Below, one piece after another: positions 45,381 to 53,627 of a stretch of DNA of 64,000 bases; within the stretch, counting starts at the first letter, position 1, and every line of letters begins with the position of its first letter. The position numbers and the translations under genes were made by a program. The notes beneath the pieces are model-generated. The model was not told the origin of the DNA and ran no database searches. It worked only from the letters and a program-made list of their open reading frames with translations. This stretch comes from Neobacillus massiliamazoniensis (GTDB lineage Bacteria; Bacillota; Bacilli; Bacillales; Cytobacillaceae): contig NZ_CVRB01000001.1 in NCBI RefSeq assembly GCF_001048695.1, forward strand, positions 806,001 through 870,000. The letters are read 5' to 3'.

Positions 45381-45550
45381 TTTTTCACCTTCCCATTTTG
45401 GTGCCTGACACCATTTGGTCTTGGGATAATATTGAACCTCTAGTTGTACTGTTTCAAAAGTATTCTCGACAGGATTTTTTATAGGAGCTAATGAGTGAGG
45501 AGCAGTTCGCCAATATTTCATTGAAGAAATCGGTTGAGGAAAAGATAAAT

Positions 45551-45587
45551 GATGTCCCAAACGAGTGTTTAACCCGTTTGGGACATC
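45551..45587 (-). terminator. Intrinsic terminator after ppaC
   Basis: Thirteen-base perfect stem GATGTCCCAAACG and complement with an 11-base loop, ten bases beyond the ppaC stop. The minus-strand T tract is interrupted (ATTTATCTTTT). Confidence 0.85.
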
Positions 45588-45596
45588 ATCTTTTAA

Positions 45597-46535
45597 TTAA
45601 AATTCACCTTTGTTAAAGATGTCAGTTAGAACAGGAACAATTTGTTTTTTACGTGAAACAACACCCTTTAAGGTAGCGGTATTATTAGAAAGGGTTACAT
45701 TATAGGCTTTTTCCACAGCGCTGGATTTGTCGCCCAATGCTAATGCAACAGAATCATTTGTCAAAATATCGGTCACAACAAATAAAAATAAATCCAAGTT
45801 CTTTTCCGCAATTCGTTGAGAAATTGCTGCTTCTAATTCTTCCTTAAGGGACAAAACCTCATCTGTATCAACTGCATTCACTTGTGCAATCTCCACTTTG
45901 CTTGCACCCATTTCAAATGCTTTCGCGTCAAGGGTTAGCAGTTCAGCAACGGATTTGCCGCTTAGGTCAGCACCGGCTTTTAGCATGTCTAAACCATATG
46001 TATTCGGATCAACACCTGCAATTTCAGCTAATTCGCGGGCTGCTGCAACATCCTGCTCTGTACAGGTTGGGGATTTGAAAAGCAATGAATCAGAAATGAT
46101 AGCAGATAGCATAAGTCCAGCAATATTCTTGCTGATTTGCTTTCCATTTTCTTTATACATTTTATTTAAAATTGTTGCTGTACAACCAACAGGTTCACAA
46201 CGGTAATATAGAGGATCACTAGTTTCAAAATTGGCGATCCGATGATGGTCAATTACCTCTAAAATTTTTACGTCTGCAATATCTGTCGCACTTTGCTGAC
46301 GTTCGTTGTGGTCAACTAAAATGACGCTTTTTACTTCTGATGCAACTGCCTCAACCAAACGAGGAGCTTCAGCGTTAAACGTTTTAAGAGCGAATTGAGT
46401 TTCGCCGTTAATTTGACCAAGTCGAACCGGTTCAACCTCCATGCCTAATTGTTTCTTTAGGTCTGCATAGGCAAGTGCAGAACAAATCGAATCTGTATCG
46501 GGATTCTTATGACCGAAAATCAGAACTTTTTCCAT
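45597..46535 (-). CDS. ppaC: PpaC, manganese-dependent inorganic pyrophosphatase (family II)
   Basis: The 312-residue DHH-family enzyme hydrolyses pyrophosphate to phosphate in the cytoplasm. Metal ligands are visible: GHKNPDTDS (His9, Asp13, Asp15), VDHNE (Asp75), DHHRIANF (residues 96-98) and the C-terminal SRKKQIVP substrate motif. Length matches the family. It is a single gene with its own terminator. Confidence 0.97.
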   Translation of the reverse strand: MEKVLIFGHKNPDTDSICSALAYADLKKQLGMEVEPVRLGQINGETQFALKTFNAEAPRLVEAVASEVKSVILVDHNERQQSATDIADVKILEVIDHHRIANFETSDPLYYRCEPVGCTATILNKMYKENGKQISKNIAGLMLSAIISDSLLFKSPTCTEQDVAAARELAEIAGVDPNTYGLDMLKAGADLSGKSVAELLTLDAKAFEMGASKVEIAQVNAVDTDEVLSLKEELEAAISQRIAEKNLDLFLFVVTDILTNDSVALALGDKSSAVEKAYNVTLSNNTATLKGVVSRKKQIVPVLTDIFNKGEF

Positions 46536-46730
46536 TTGAATTACTCCTTAATTAAATAAAATATAGTCAAAGACATTATATATTATTCCAACTTTGTATT
46601 CAAAGGAAAAAATCCTGTCCATATTCGGTTTCTGCCCCTGATCTCCTAAAACTGCCTCTCTCGGCACTAATTTTCATAATCTTTTTACGTGACCGTATTT
46701 ACTTGTTTTTTCGGGTACCACTACCCGACT

Positions 46731-47624
46731 TTAAAGGACGCCCAATTCGCTTTCTGAAATTCTATAAATCTCTTCAATCTTTTTGCCTTTTGCTCTTGCT
46801 AAGACTTCCATTCTAACTGCCAGCTGTTTCATTGAAAAATTCAAAGTTTCCTCTGGGTCTCCTCCAAATGAGCTTACCTCCCTTCCTAAGATGCCCTCTT
46901 GATTTAGTTTAATGGCTAATGGAGCCAATTCTCCCATTTTGGTCATTATAAAATCATAGAGATGCGGATGCTCACAAATTAATCTTTGCAGAAGGAAAGT
47001 GCCATATCCGATATGTCTAGACTCATCCTTCTTTAAATTTCCAACTCCCTCCAGCAGACCAGGCATGATCCCAGCTGAATCCAGTGTTGAGTAAAAATAG
47101 AAATAACCTGTTTCGGCAAGGACGCCTTCAACAAACATGTTATAAACTACTGATGCCTCAGCGATCGCCTCTGGCGATTGATCAGACACAAGACGTTCCA
47201 TTGCTGTCGGTAAAATCTCGTAAAATATCTTTTTATATGTTTCTGTATGGAGATGGGAGAGTTCCCCCCGTTCGTCAAGCGCATTCAATACAAGCCTGAA
47301 AAATTCCGTATGTTTCGCTTCCTCAAATAAAAACGTTGTTAAAAACATCTCTTCCTCCAGACGGCCTTCTTTGGCAATCGCCATTATGAGCGGCAAGAGG
47401 TCAAGGGTTACCGCTTCTTCACCGGCTTGAAATTGTGAAATCAGCCGGAGGATATCTGTCTTCTGCTCGGTATTTAGCGTTGCCCAATCTTTCTTATCTT
47501 GAGTGAAATCAATATCCGCCGGGTTCCATGTCCCTAGGCGCTTCGCCTTTTGGTAAAGACGGTATGGAAAGGAATCCTCCAACAAGCCTCTGCTGCTAGT
47601 CGTGATCATTTTTCTTTTCTCCAT
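46731..47624 (-). CDS. R2-like ligand-binding oxidase (R2lox)
   Basis: The start is ATG 47624 (MEKRKMITTSSRGLL) with AAGGGG six bases upstream. The 297-residue ferritin-like protein resembles ribonucleotide reductase R2 but matches the R2lox branch. Metal ligands are probably in QAGEEAVTLDLLPLI, FLFEEAKHTEFFRL, FVEGVLAETGYFYF and DESRHIGYG. By family knowledge it holds a Mn/Fe centre and a long-chain ligand; the physiological reaction is not known. No nrdA-like partner is adjacent, which argues against a reductase subunit. Confidence 0.85.
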   Translation of the reverse strand: MEKRKMITTSSRGLLEDSFPYRLYQKAKRLGTWNPADIDFTQDKKDWATLNTEQKTDILRLISQFQAGEEAVTLDLLPLIMAIAKEGRLEEEMFLTTFLFEEAKHTEFFRLVLNALDERGELSHLHTETYKKIFYEILPTAMERLVSDQSPEAIAEASVVYNMFVEGVLAETGYFYFYSTLDSAGIMPGLLEGVGNLKKDESRHIGYGTFLLQRLICEHPHLYDFIMTKMGELAPLAIKLNQEGILGREVSSFGGDPEETLNFSMKQLAVRMEVLARAKGKKIEEIYRISESELGVL

Positions 47625-47897
47625 AAACATTCCCCTTTTCCATTTATGTATTCCAAACTCTACTGCTGACTTCCACAAACGGTTCTATTAAATTTTACCT
47701 ACACCAGGGCATAAACGATGACTCAGTCGCCCTTTCAATCCCGGGCTCTCGCAAGCCTCTTGCAAATTGGTCTGCATATTGCCTCGTTTCCCTATATGTA
47801 ATTGCTTATCTTTGAAAAATAAAAATGGATTCTGATCAAACTGTTCGAAATTTTTTTAAAGCTGTTCTTTAAGCTTCAACTAATCCAGTCTTTTTTT
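47625..47897. other. Non-coding DNA between R2lox and the tandem repeats
   Basis: Contains the R2lox leader and no ORF of note; I see no promoter I would defend. Confidence 0.4.
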
Positions 47898-48417
47898 CGA
47901 TCAACTACCGTTTTCCTCTTTTCAACCCTACTTTGGTCGTTGATAAACTCGATCAACTACCGTCTGCCACTTTTCAACCCCACTTTGGGCGTTGATAAAC
48001 TCGATCAACTACCGTCTGCCACTTTTCAACCCCACTTTGGGCGTTGATAAACTCGATCAACGACCGTTTTCCTCTTTTCAACTCAACTTTGGTCATTGAC
48101 AAGCTCGATCAACGACCGTTTTCCTCTTTTCAACTCAACTTTGGGCGTTGATAAGCTCGATCAACTACCGTTTTCCTCTTTTCCAACCCACTTTGGTCGT
48201 TGATAAACTCGATCAACGACCGTTTTCCTCTTTTCAACTCAACTTTGGTCATTGACAAGCTCGATCAACGACCGTTTTCCTCTTTTCAACTCAACTTTGG
48301 GCGTTGATAAACTCGATCAACTACCGTTTTCCTCTTTTTAACTCAACTTTGGGCGTTGATAAACTCGATCAACGACCGTTTTCTTCTTTTCCAATCGAAA
48401 TTGGTCATTGACAAGCC
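47898..48417. repeat. Tandem repeat array, ten units of 52 bp
   Basis: Ten contiguous units begin at 47898, 47950, 48002, 48054, 48106, 48158, 48210, 48262, 48314 and 48366, each starting CGATCAAC(T/G)ACCG. Units 2 and 3 are identical. Units 4-6 and 7-9 form a nearly exact 156-bp higher-order repeat. Each junction contains GTTGAT-N7-ATCAAC, and the best junction (48195-48221 region) gives a ten-base perfect stem GGTCGTTGAT/ATCAACGACC. The period is not a multiple of three, so it is not a coding repeat. Confidence 0.95.
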
Positions 48418-48575
48418 AATCAACAACCTCCAACCGAATTTAGTTAGCCTTTCTTCATTCAATACAAAAATACAGAATCAGATAACTTCTTTTTTTAATT
48501 CCAGTTGAAATGAGGTACAGATTTAAGCAATCTGCTATCCATCTATATTTCAAAAGAACTTGAAATATGAACAAA

Positions 48576-48608
48576 AATCCCCCTTGCATGATTTTAGCAA
48601 GGAGGACA
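48576..48608 (-). terminator. Terminator behind the acyl-CoA ligase remnant
   Basis: Minus strand TCCTCCTTGC and GCAAGGGGGA pair across an eight-base loop and are followed by TTTTTG. It lies 50 bases beyond the remnant's stop codon and so appears to be the original operon terminator. Confidence 0.75.
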
Positions 48609-48657
48609 TTGTGAATTTTTCCTACTGAATCTTTTTTTGAACTTTCTCTTATTCTTC

Positions 48658-48756
48658 TTACAGCGTACGCCAGAGAAATTTCCCACCACTTGTCATAGGG
48701 AACTGCTTTCGAAATTCAATTTGACGTGGATATTTATAGGCAGCCATATGCATCAT
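48658..48756 (-). pseudogene. C-terminal remnant of an acyl-CoA synthetase (AMP-binding enzyme)
   Basis: The minus strand encodes MAAYKYPRQIEFRKQFPMTS then GGKFLWRTL and a stop codon. This is the C-terminal AMP-binding domain end of fatty acyl-CoA ligases, where the Lys in the G-K motif is catalytic. Upstream the frame is interrupted by a stop at about 48785 and no further homology is evident, so the rest of the gene (some 1.4 kb) is lost. It is in the same orientation as the panE/maoC/fabG genes to its right. Confidence 0.85.
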
Positions 48757-48879
48757 TCGACTCCCCATTGATACTCTTTTACCTTATCGGAATACCTAAA
48801 ATTCACCGTATTCCATTCCTATTCGGCATTCACATACTAATCAGTTGGTAAGTGAATAATATACAAAACTTTAAAAGTA

Positions 48880-49809
48880 TTAAACTTTGAATGGGTCCTT
48901 CATCATTTCTTCTTGATATTTTAAAAGGTGATATATAGTTTCGAGAGCGGGTGTTTCCACGTTTAATTTTTTTCCTTTTTTTACAATATAGCCACAGATT
49001 GATTCTAGTTCCATTGCTTTTCCATTCCGCTTATCCTGCAGCATTGAGGTGTCATGATTCCGCGCGAGCTCCCCTTGTTCGAGAATCGTTTCGAAGAAGT
49101 CTTCCTCTATGTCAACATTAGTATTTCTCGCGACAGCAATCGCCTCCTGACAGATTTTGATGGCGGTTTGCTTTAAACCTTCATTTTCAAAAATCGCACC
49201 TACTTTTACTTCCAAAAGTGCCGTTAAAGGATTGAAGGTGACATTCCAGAGAAGCTTTTTCCATTTTACCCCTAATATATTTCTTGATGTAAAGGTTTCG
49301 ATATGAGCATCGTTAAATAAAGTAGCTAAATCCGACACTTTATTTGATAATTCAGCTTCTAGCGCCCCGATTACAAGTCGTGGAGGGAAGCCAATTTGTT
49401 TCACCACCCCAGGTTCTTTCACAAAGGTCTGAATATAGGTGGAAACAGGAATAACCCGTTCTTTTCCAAAAATAGCGGAGAGAATTTCCTCATTATCAAC
49501 ACCATTTTGAAAGCACAAAATGACACATTCCTTTTTCAGATAGGGTTGCAGTTTTGTTGCAACCTCTTTTGTTGCAGTTGACTTCACACAAAACAAGAGC
49601 AAATCAACTTCCGATAAGCTTTCATAGCGATCGGTAAATGTCCCCTCCACACTAAACGTTTCAGCTTCACTTTCAACTATTAGTCCTTTTTCAACCATAC
49701 ACTTTAGACTATTTCCGCGCGCTAAGAAAATAACCTCATTCCCTGCTTTTTGTAGCATAGCACCAAAGTAACCACCAACTGCGCCTGTTCCTGCCACACC
49801 TATCTTCAT
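48880..49809 (-). CDS. Ketopantoate reductase family protein (PanE/ApbA-like)
   Basis: The 309-residue product has the N-terminal NADPH-binding motif GVAGTGAVGGYFGAMLQKAG, the central KWKKLLWNVTFNPLTALLEV (catalytic Lys and conserved Asn) and C-terminal RNHDTSMLQDKRNGKAMELE. The reaction known for the family is reduction of 2-dehydropantoate to pantoate in coenzyme A synthesis. Several paralogs are common in Bacillaceae, so its real substrate is uncertain and I give no symbol. A hairpin separates it from the maoC gene upstream. Confidence 0.88.
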   Translation of the reverse strand: MKIGVAGTGAVGGYFGAMLQKAGNEVIFLARGNSLKCMVEKGLIVESEAETFSVEGTFTDRYESLSEVDLLLFCVKSTATKEVATKLQPYLKKECVILCFQNGVDNEEILSAIFGKERVIPVSTYIQTFVKEPGVVKQIGFPPRLVIGALEAELSNKVSDLATLFNDAHIETFTSRNILGVKWKKLLWNVTFNPLTALLEVKVGAIFENEGLKQTAIKICQEAIAVARNTNVDIEEDFFETILEQGELARNHDTSMLQDKRNGKAMELESICGYIVKKGKKLNVETPALETIYHLLKYQEEMMKDPFKV

Positions 49810-49847
49810 AGATTGTCCTCCTATGTATCCATCAGTAATAGTAATAA

Positions 49848-49885
49848 ACCCAGCAACAAGCAGAAACTCTTGCTTGGTGCCGGGT
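49848..49885 (-). terminator. Hairpin between the MaoC gene and the PanE-like gene
   Basis: An imperfect stem (CCCGGCACCAAGCA / TGCTTGTTGCTGGG on the minus strand) followed by TTTATTA. It may end the FabG/MaoC unit. Confidence 0.65.
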
Positions 49886-49977
49886 GTCTATTTTTTATTA
49901 TAAAATTATATTTAATTGGCTTTCGAGAATTGTCCTGCTCCAAAAGAGTAAGTTTCGAAAACGGTACTTAGCTTTTC

Positions 49978-50379
49978 TTAATATTGGTGGTACAAAACCT
50001 CGCCCTTTAACACTTCTTCTCCATTTTGGTTCACTGCTTGAACGCTAAAACGCAAGATAGGATCATTTTTTTCAAGTAAAGCTGCTTTAAGGGTGATGAC
50101 ATCATTCAAAAAGACCATTCCTTTAAAGCGGATGGAATAATCTTGAACAAAGCCTTCTTCATAATTAAAAGTAAATAATTTTGCTAGGTTCCCCATGTTC
50201 CACATACCCTGGGCAATAATTCCCGGCAATCCTGCCTTTTTTGCTTCTTCATCAATTGTGTGAATAGGGTTGAAATCGCCTGAGGCGCCGGCATATTTTA
50301 TTAGATCAATCCTTGATACCGGATCAAGTTGAATATCTTTAACCGATTCTCCTACCTGTAAATCAGCAAGGGTCTTCAT
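49978..50379 (-). CDS. MaoC-like dehydratase (hydratase 2, HadB-like)
   Basis: A 133-residue hot-dog fold protein with the hydratase 2 motif: YAGASGDFNPIHTIDEEAKK, where Asp and His are catalytic, followed by GLPGIIAQGMWNMGNLAKLF. It interconverts 3-hydroxyacyl and enoyl thioesters. Its start overlaps the stop of the upstream gene by four bases, so the two are probably co-translated as subunits of one enzyme, similar to mycobacterial HadA/HadB pairs. Confidence 0.88.
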   Translation of the reverse strand: MKTLADLQVGESVKDIQLDPVSRIDLIKYAGASGDFNPIHTIDEEAKKAGLPGIIAQGMWNMGNLAKLFTFNYEEGFVQDYSIRFKGMVFLNDVITLKAALLEKNDPILRFSVQAVNQNGEEVLKGEVLYHQY

Positions 50380-50825
50380 TTGGCCATCACCTTCCTTACG
50401 GCTTCAGAAATGATAAGAGTTGTGCTTGAACTAAAAATAATATTTCCGGCTAAATCTTCGCCAAAGCGTTCAAGAACTACGAATCCCATTTCCCCAAAGT
50501 GCCCTTTTTTCTCAAAATATCTCTTCACGGTGAAATAGCAATAAATGGTTTCCCCCACAAATAATGGCCTTTCATAGTGAAACGATTGCTCACCATGGAT
50601 TAAACCTTTTTCGGGAAGTGCAAAGCCTTCGATTTCCCCATATTCAAAAACCCATGGAAAAGTTGGCGGGGCAATATTTTTCTTATACCTTGATTTTTCC
50701 CCTGTTTCTTCATCAAAGAAAATGGGATGTAGGTCACCAATAGCTTCTGCAAACTTCTTTACGGCTCCTCTTTCCACCGTATTTTTTACTTTGTTTGATT
50801 GCTTTCCAATTTGATCTTTATACAA
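50376..50825 (-). CDS. MaoC N-terminal-type dehydratase (FAS1-like, HadA-like)
   Basis: The 149-residue product (TTG start at 50825 behind AGGAGGTGGGAG) is the non-catalytic-type hot-dog partner: RGAVKKFAEAIGDLHPIFFD, then IAPPTFPWVFEYG and GEQSFHYERPLFVGETIYCY. It likely forms a heterodimer with the neighbouring MaoC protein. Location between fabG and maoC supports a 3-hydroxyacyl thioester cycle. Confidence 0.84.
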   Translation of the reverse strand: MYKDQIGKQSNKVKNTVERGAVKKFAEAIGDLHPIFFDEETGEKSRYKKNIAPPTFPWVFEYGEIEGFALPEKGLIHGEQSFHYERPLFVGETIYCYFTVKRYFEKKGHFGEMGFVVLERFGEDLAGNIIFSSSTTLIISEAVRKVMAK

Positions 50826-50843
50826 TTACTCCCACCTCCTTAT

Positions 50844-51608
50844 TTAACATTTTGGTCCACCGGCTACATAGATGACTTGACCATTTACAAATGAAGATTT
50901 TTCATCTGCAAAGAAGGCAACCGCATTCGCGATATCAGCAGGTTTACCGGTTCTGCCAACAGGAATTTCTGTTACGCTTGCTGCGATTAATTCTTCAAAA
51001 GCGACCCCAATTCTTGCGGCAGTTTCTTTTGTCATTTCGGTTTCAATAAAGCCGGGGGCAACGGAGTTCGTTGTAATTCCGTATTTCCCAAGTTCAATTG
51101 CAAGTGTTTTAGTGAAGCCCTGTAGCCCAGCTTTAGCAGCAGCATAATTGGCCTGACCACGGTTTCCTAGTGCTGACGTGGAAGAAATATTGATGATCCG
51201 CCCGTATTTTTTCTCGACCATGTATTTTTGAACCGCACGCGCCGTTATAAAAGAGCCCTTTAGATGCACATCTATGACAGTTTGCCAGTCAGAATCTGTC
51301 ATTTTAAATAAAAGGTTATCTCGAATGACACCAGCGTTATTGACGAGTATATCAACAGAACCAAATACTTCCACTACCTCTTTAACAACAGCTTCAACCT
51401 GGTCAGCGTCGGTAACATTGGCAACCCTTGAATACACATCATAGCCCTTTTTCTTTAACTCGCTTGTCGTTTCGCTTAAGGCCTCCTCATTTAAATCGAT
51501 GAAGGCAACCTTTGCCCCTTCTTCGGCAAAAAGCTCGACAATCGCTTTTCCGATACCGCGGCTTCCACCTGTAACAAAAGCTACTGTTCCTGTAAATCTT
51601 CCTGCCAT
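50844..51608 (-). CDS. 3-oxoacyl-ACP/CoA reductase (FabG-like SDR)
   Basis: A 254-residue short-chain dehydrogenase. The cofactor motif GGSRGIG is at residues 14-20, NNAG at 90-93, catalytic Ser142/Ser143, Tyr155 and Lys159 (NYAAAKAGLQGFTKTLAIEL). It reduces 3-oxoacyl thioesters with NAD(P)H. It is the first gene of a unit with the two MaoC-type genes; together they could carry out reduction and dehydration in fatty acid synthesis or the reverse in degradation. The main fabG of type II synthesis is probably elsewhere. Confidence 0.9.
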   Translation of the reverse strand: MAGRFTGTVAFVTGGSRGIGKAIVELFAEEGAKVAFIDLNEEALSETTSELKKKGYDVYSRVANVTDADQVEAVVKEVVEVFGSVDILVNNAGVIRDNLLFKMTDSDWQTVIDVHLKGSFITARAVQKYMVEKKYGRIINISSTSALGNRGQANYAAAKAGLQGFTKTLAIELGKYGITTNSVAPGFIETEMTKETAARIGVAFEELIAASVTEIPVGRTGKPADIANAVAFFADEKSSFVNGQVIYVAGGPKC

Positions 51609-51776
51609 TTTTTTATTCCTCCCAGCTTATTTCTCTATATTTTCGACAGTGCCTACTAAATTTCCTTTTAAACGTATTGACCAATTTTCACAAGACTTAT
51701 CATACCTGCTTGTTGGTACGTTATTCCTATTTTATTCTGAACTTTCAGATAAGACAAGTTATAACTGTTTTTTTAT

Positions 51777-51818
51777 GGAAAAAATCCTTTGGCAGAGTTC
51801 CTACCAAAGGATTTTTCT
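51777..51818 (-). terminator. Intrinsic terminator after the DUF3147 pair
   Basis: AAAAATCCTTTGG and CCAAAGGATTTTT form a 13-base stem with an 11-base loop, directly after the stop codon. Confidence 0.92.
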
Positions 51819-52190
51819 TTATGGATGCTGAATTGCTTTCTTTAATGTTTTTTCTTTAAGAATAGAAATCGCAATGGAACTGCCGAGCCAAGAAATAAGA
51901 CCTGCTGAAATACTTAAAGGCCAGTTATTAGTCGTTTCTAATATAAATAAAACCGCTGTAACACAAACGAGTCCACCCATCATTCCATAAACCGAACCTT
52001 TCACAACATTGGTCGCTTTCATGGTCCCAGCTCCTATTCCGACCATAATAACCGCTGTCAGCATAACGGCGGGAAAAGCGGCAAATATACCGGCAAGAAT
52101 TTTCCACGGAGAAACGACGGTTATAAGATAGCTTAACGTAACAGCTGTCCCGCCAAGTAAAAAACGAATCAATAAGTCCTTTTTGTTCAT
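51819..52190 (-). CDS. DUF3147 family membrane protein (second of pair)
   Basis: The start is ATG 52190 behind AGGTGA. The 123-residue product has four predicted membrane helices and the pattern LIRFLLGGTAVTLSYLI with GIFAAFPAVMLTAVIM, shared with the upstream neighbour. The family has no known function. Two adjacent homologs with opposite subtle differences resemble paired small multidrug or metabolite transport subunits, but that is only an analogy. Confidence 0.8.
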   Translation of the reverse strand: MNKKDLLIRFLLGGTAVTLSYLITVVSPWKILAGIFAAFPAVMLTAVIMVGIGAGTMKATNVVKGSVYGMMGGLVCVTAVLFILETTNNWPLSISAGLISWLGSSIAISILKEKTLKKAIQHP

Positions 52191-52205
52191 GTTGTTCACC
52201 TATTT

Positions 52206-52562
52206 CTAATGTGATGTGATTAGTACAACTAAGCTTGATACAACAACCCAGTAAGCCATCGCCTGAATGATCCCGCGTTTCCAACCGATTTTGGGTAACA
52301 AGTATCCGGCGATCATGGCAACAAGGATATTTATGACCATTCCGAAAATGGCTCCTTTTGAAAGGATAATGGAATGCGAAATGAGATCGCCTCCATGGAA
52401 ATCGAGTCCGATTGTTAATAACGCTGCCAAATATACCGCAGGAAATGCAGCAAATATTCCTCCTGCCTTTTCCCCTAATTTCTTGGCAACTAGCGTACAA
52501 GCTACCACAGAGAAACCACCCAATAAAAATCGAATGAGTAAAGCACTTAATGATAGATGCAT
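52206..52562 (-). CDS. DUF3147 family membrane protein (first of pair)
   Basis: The start is ATG 52562 (MHLSLSALLIRFLLGG) behind GAGGCGA. The 118-residue, four-helix membrane protein shares LIRFLLGGFSVVACTLV and GIFAAFPAVYLAALLT with its downstream neighbour. The 15-base gap implies co-transcription. Function unknown; a heteromeric membrane complex is a reasonable guess. Confidence 0.8.
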   Translation of the reverse strand: MHLSLSALLIRFLLGGFSVVACTLVAKKLGEKAGGIFAAFPAVYLAALLTIGLDFHGGDLISHSIILSKGAIFGMVINILVAMIAGYLLPKIGWKRGIIQAMAYWVVVSSLVVLITSH

Positions 52563-52791
52563 GTTCTGTTCGCCTCTTTTTCTATGTTGCATTGTGATTA
52601 ATAATATTTGTGAGTTGTTTCACAATCTATTACATAGAATATTTTACCTTATTTTTTGTGCATCGCCTGTGAACTTTTTATTAAGATTTAGATCTGGATC
52701 GCTTTTCTCGTCTATTAAGAATTTTTTAAATTGACAAATCAGGCATTATTATTCATTTTATTAGTATAAACTTATTTTTAGGAGTACATAA

Positions 52792-53295
52792 ATGATGAAT
52801 AATCTAAATATTAGAAATGCTGACATTAATGATTTACCCGTGATTGTTGACATTTACAATTCAACAATTTCTGGTAGAATGGTAACCGCGGATCTTGAGC
52901 TAGTTACTGTTGAAAGCCGGGAGAACTGGTTCCATGAACACTCCCCTAATTTTCGTCCATTATTGGTAGTAGAATACCAAGGACAAATTTGCGCTTGGCT
53001 AAGTTTTCAATCGTTTTATGGGAGACCAGCTTACAATGGTACTGCCGAAATCAGTATTTATATCCATCAGGATTTTAGAGGAAGGAAGCTTGGAAAATAC
53101 CTGTTGCAAAAAGCGATAGATGCTTGTCCACAGCTTCAAATTAAAACTTTGCTTGGGTTTATTTTTGGTCATAATGAACCGAGCCTTAAGCTTTTCTCCC
53201 ATTTTGGTTTTGAAAAATGGGCCCACCTGCCAAATGTGGCAGAATTGGATGGGATTGAAAGAGATCTGATTATTCTCGGAAAAAGAGTCAATTAG
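52792..53295 (+). CDS. GNAT family N-acetyltransferase (phosphinothricin acetyltransferase-like)
   Basis: The 167-residue protein begins LNIRNADINDLPVIVDIYNS and has the acetyl-CoA binding motif HQDFRGRKLGKYLLQKAIDA followed by GHNEPSLKLFSHFGFEKWAH, typical of the PAT/YncA branch of GNAT enzymes. It would transfer acetyl from acetyl-CoA to a small amine substrate, not identifiable from sequence. It is co-directional with ypbS 11 bases downstream. Confidence 0.88.
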   Translation: MMNNLNIRNADINDLPVIVDIYNSTISGRMVTADLELVTVESRENWFHEHSPNFRPLLVVEYQGQICAWLSFQSFYGRPAYNGTAEISIYIHQDFRGRKLGKYLLQKAIDACPQLQIKTLLGFIFGHNEPSLKLFSHFGFEKWAHLPNVAELDGIERDLIILGKRVN

Positions 53296-53306
53296 GAGGA
53301 TTTTAA

Positions 53307-53567
53307 ATGAGTGTACATAAAGCAATTTCAGAACATGTAAACAAACAAAATCATCGAATTAACGAATTCCTGGTACTTGACCAAAAAAGAGAACATTTTA
53401 TTGAAGAAGCTGTTGAATTATGTAAACAAGGAGCAGCATTTACGACTGATAAAATAAACGAAGTAACTGGACAAATTAATGAACTCGCCAAGCAAGGCAT
53501 TATCCCTACCCGTAAGATTGTTACGGTAGAAATGGTTCGTGAATACATGCAAAAACTCCAGAATTAA
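53307..53567 (+). CDS. ypbS: YpbS-like protein (DUF2533)
   Basis: An 86-residue charged helical protein: HKAISEHVNKQNHRINEFLV and EEAVELCKQGAAFTTDKINE, which I recognise as the YpbS/DUF2533 family found in Bacillus. No function is known. GGAGGA precedes the start, and a terminator follows the stop by about 20 bases. Confidence 0.78.
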   Translation: MSVHKAISEHVNKQNHRINEFLVLDQKREHFIEEAVELCKQGAAFTTDKINEVTGQINELAKQGIIPTRKIVTVEMVREYMQKLQN

Positions 53568-53586
53568 ATAGGTTTTGATCAATTTA

Positions 53587-53619
53587 AAAGACGTGAACAT
53601 TGCCCACGTCTTTTTTTTA
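53587..53619 (+). terminator. Intrinsic terminator after ypbS
   Basis: AAAGACGTG, eight-base loop, CACGTCTTT then T8. It also faces the converging membrane protein gene. Confidence 0.92.
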
Positions 53620-53627
53620 TTCCAATT

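Noticed and set aside
45405..45425. GGTGCCTGACACC word as a regulatory site
   Set aside because: Similar words are scattered in Bacillus genomes; a single imperfect copy near 49876 and 58371 gives too little support here.
45381..45560. N-terminal extension of the small CxxC protein
   Set aside because: The ribosome site lies at 45384-45392 and the extension includes the ppaC terminator stem; composition is non-coding.
46713..46730. Terminator after R2lox
   Set aside because: TCGGGTA/TACCCGA forms a hairpin but the minus-strand side is followed by A residues rather than T residues.
47898..48417. CRISPR array
   Set aside because: Units are directly adjacent with no unique spacers and no cas genes are present.
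51928..52500. 190-codon frame across both DUF3147 genes
   Set aside because: It is in a different frame of two well supported genes, with unusual Cys/Arg-rich composition.
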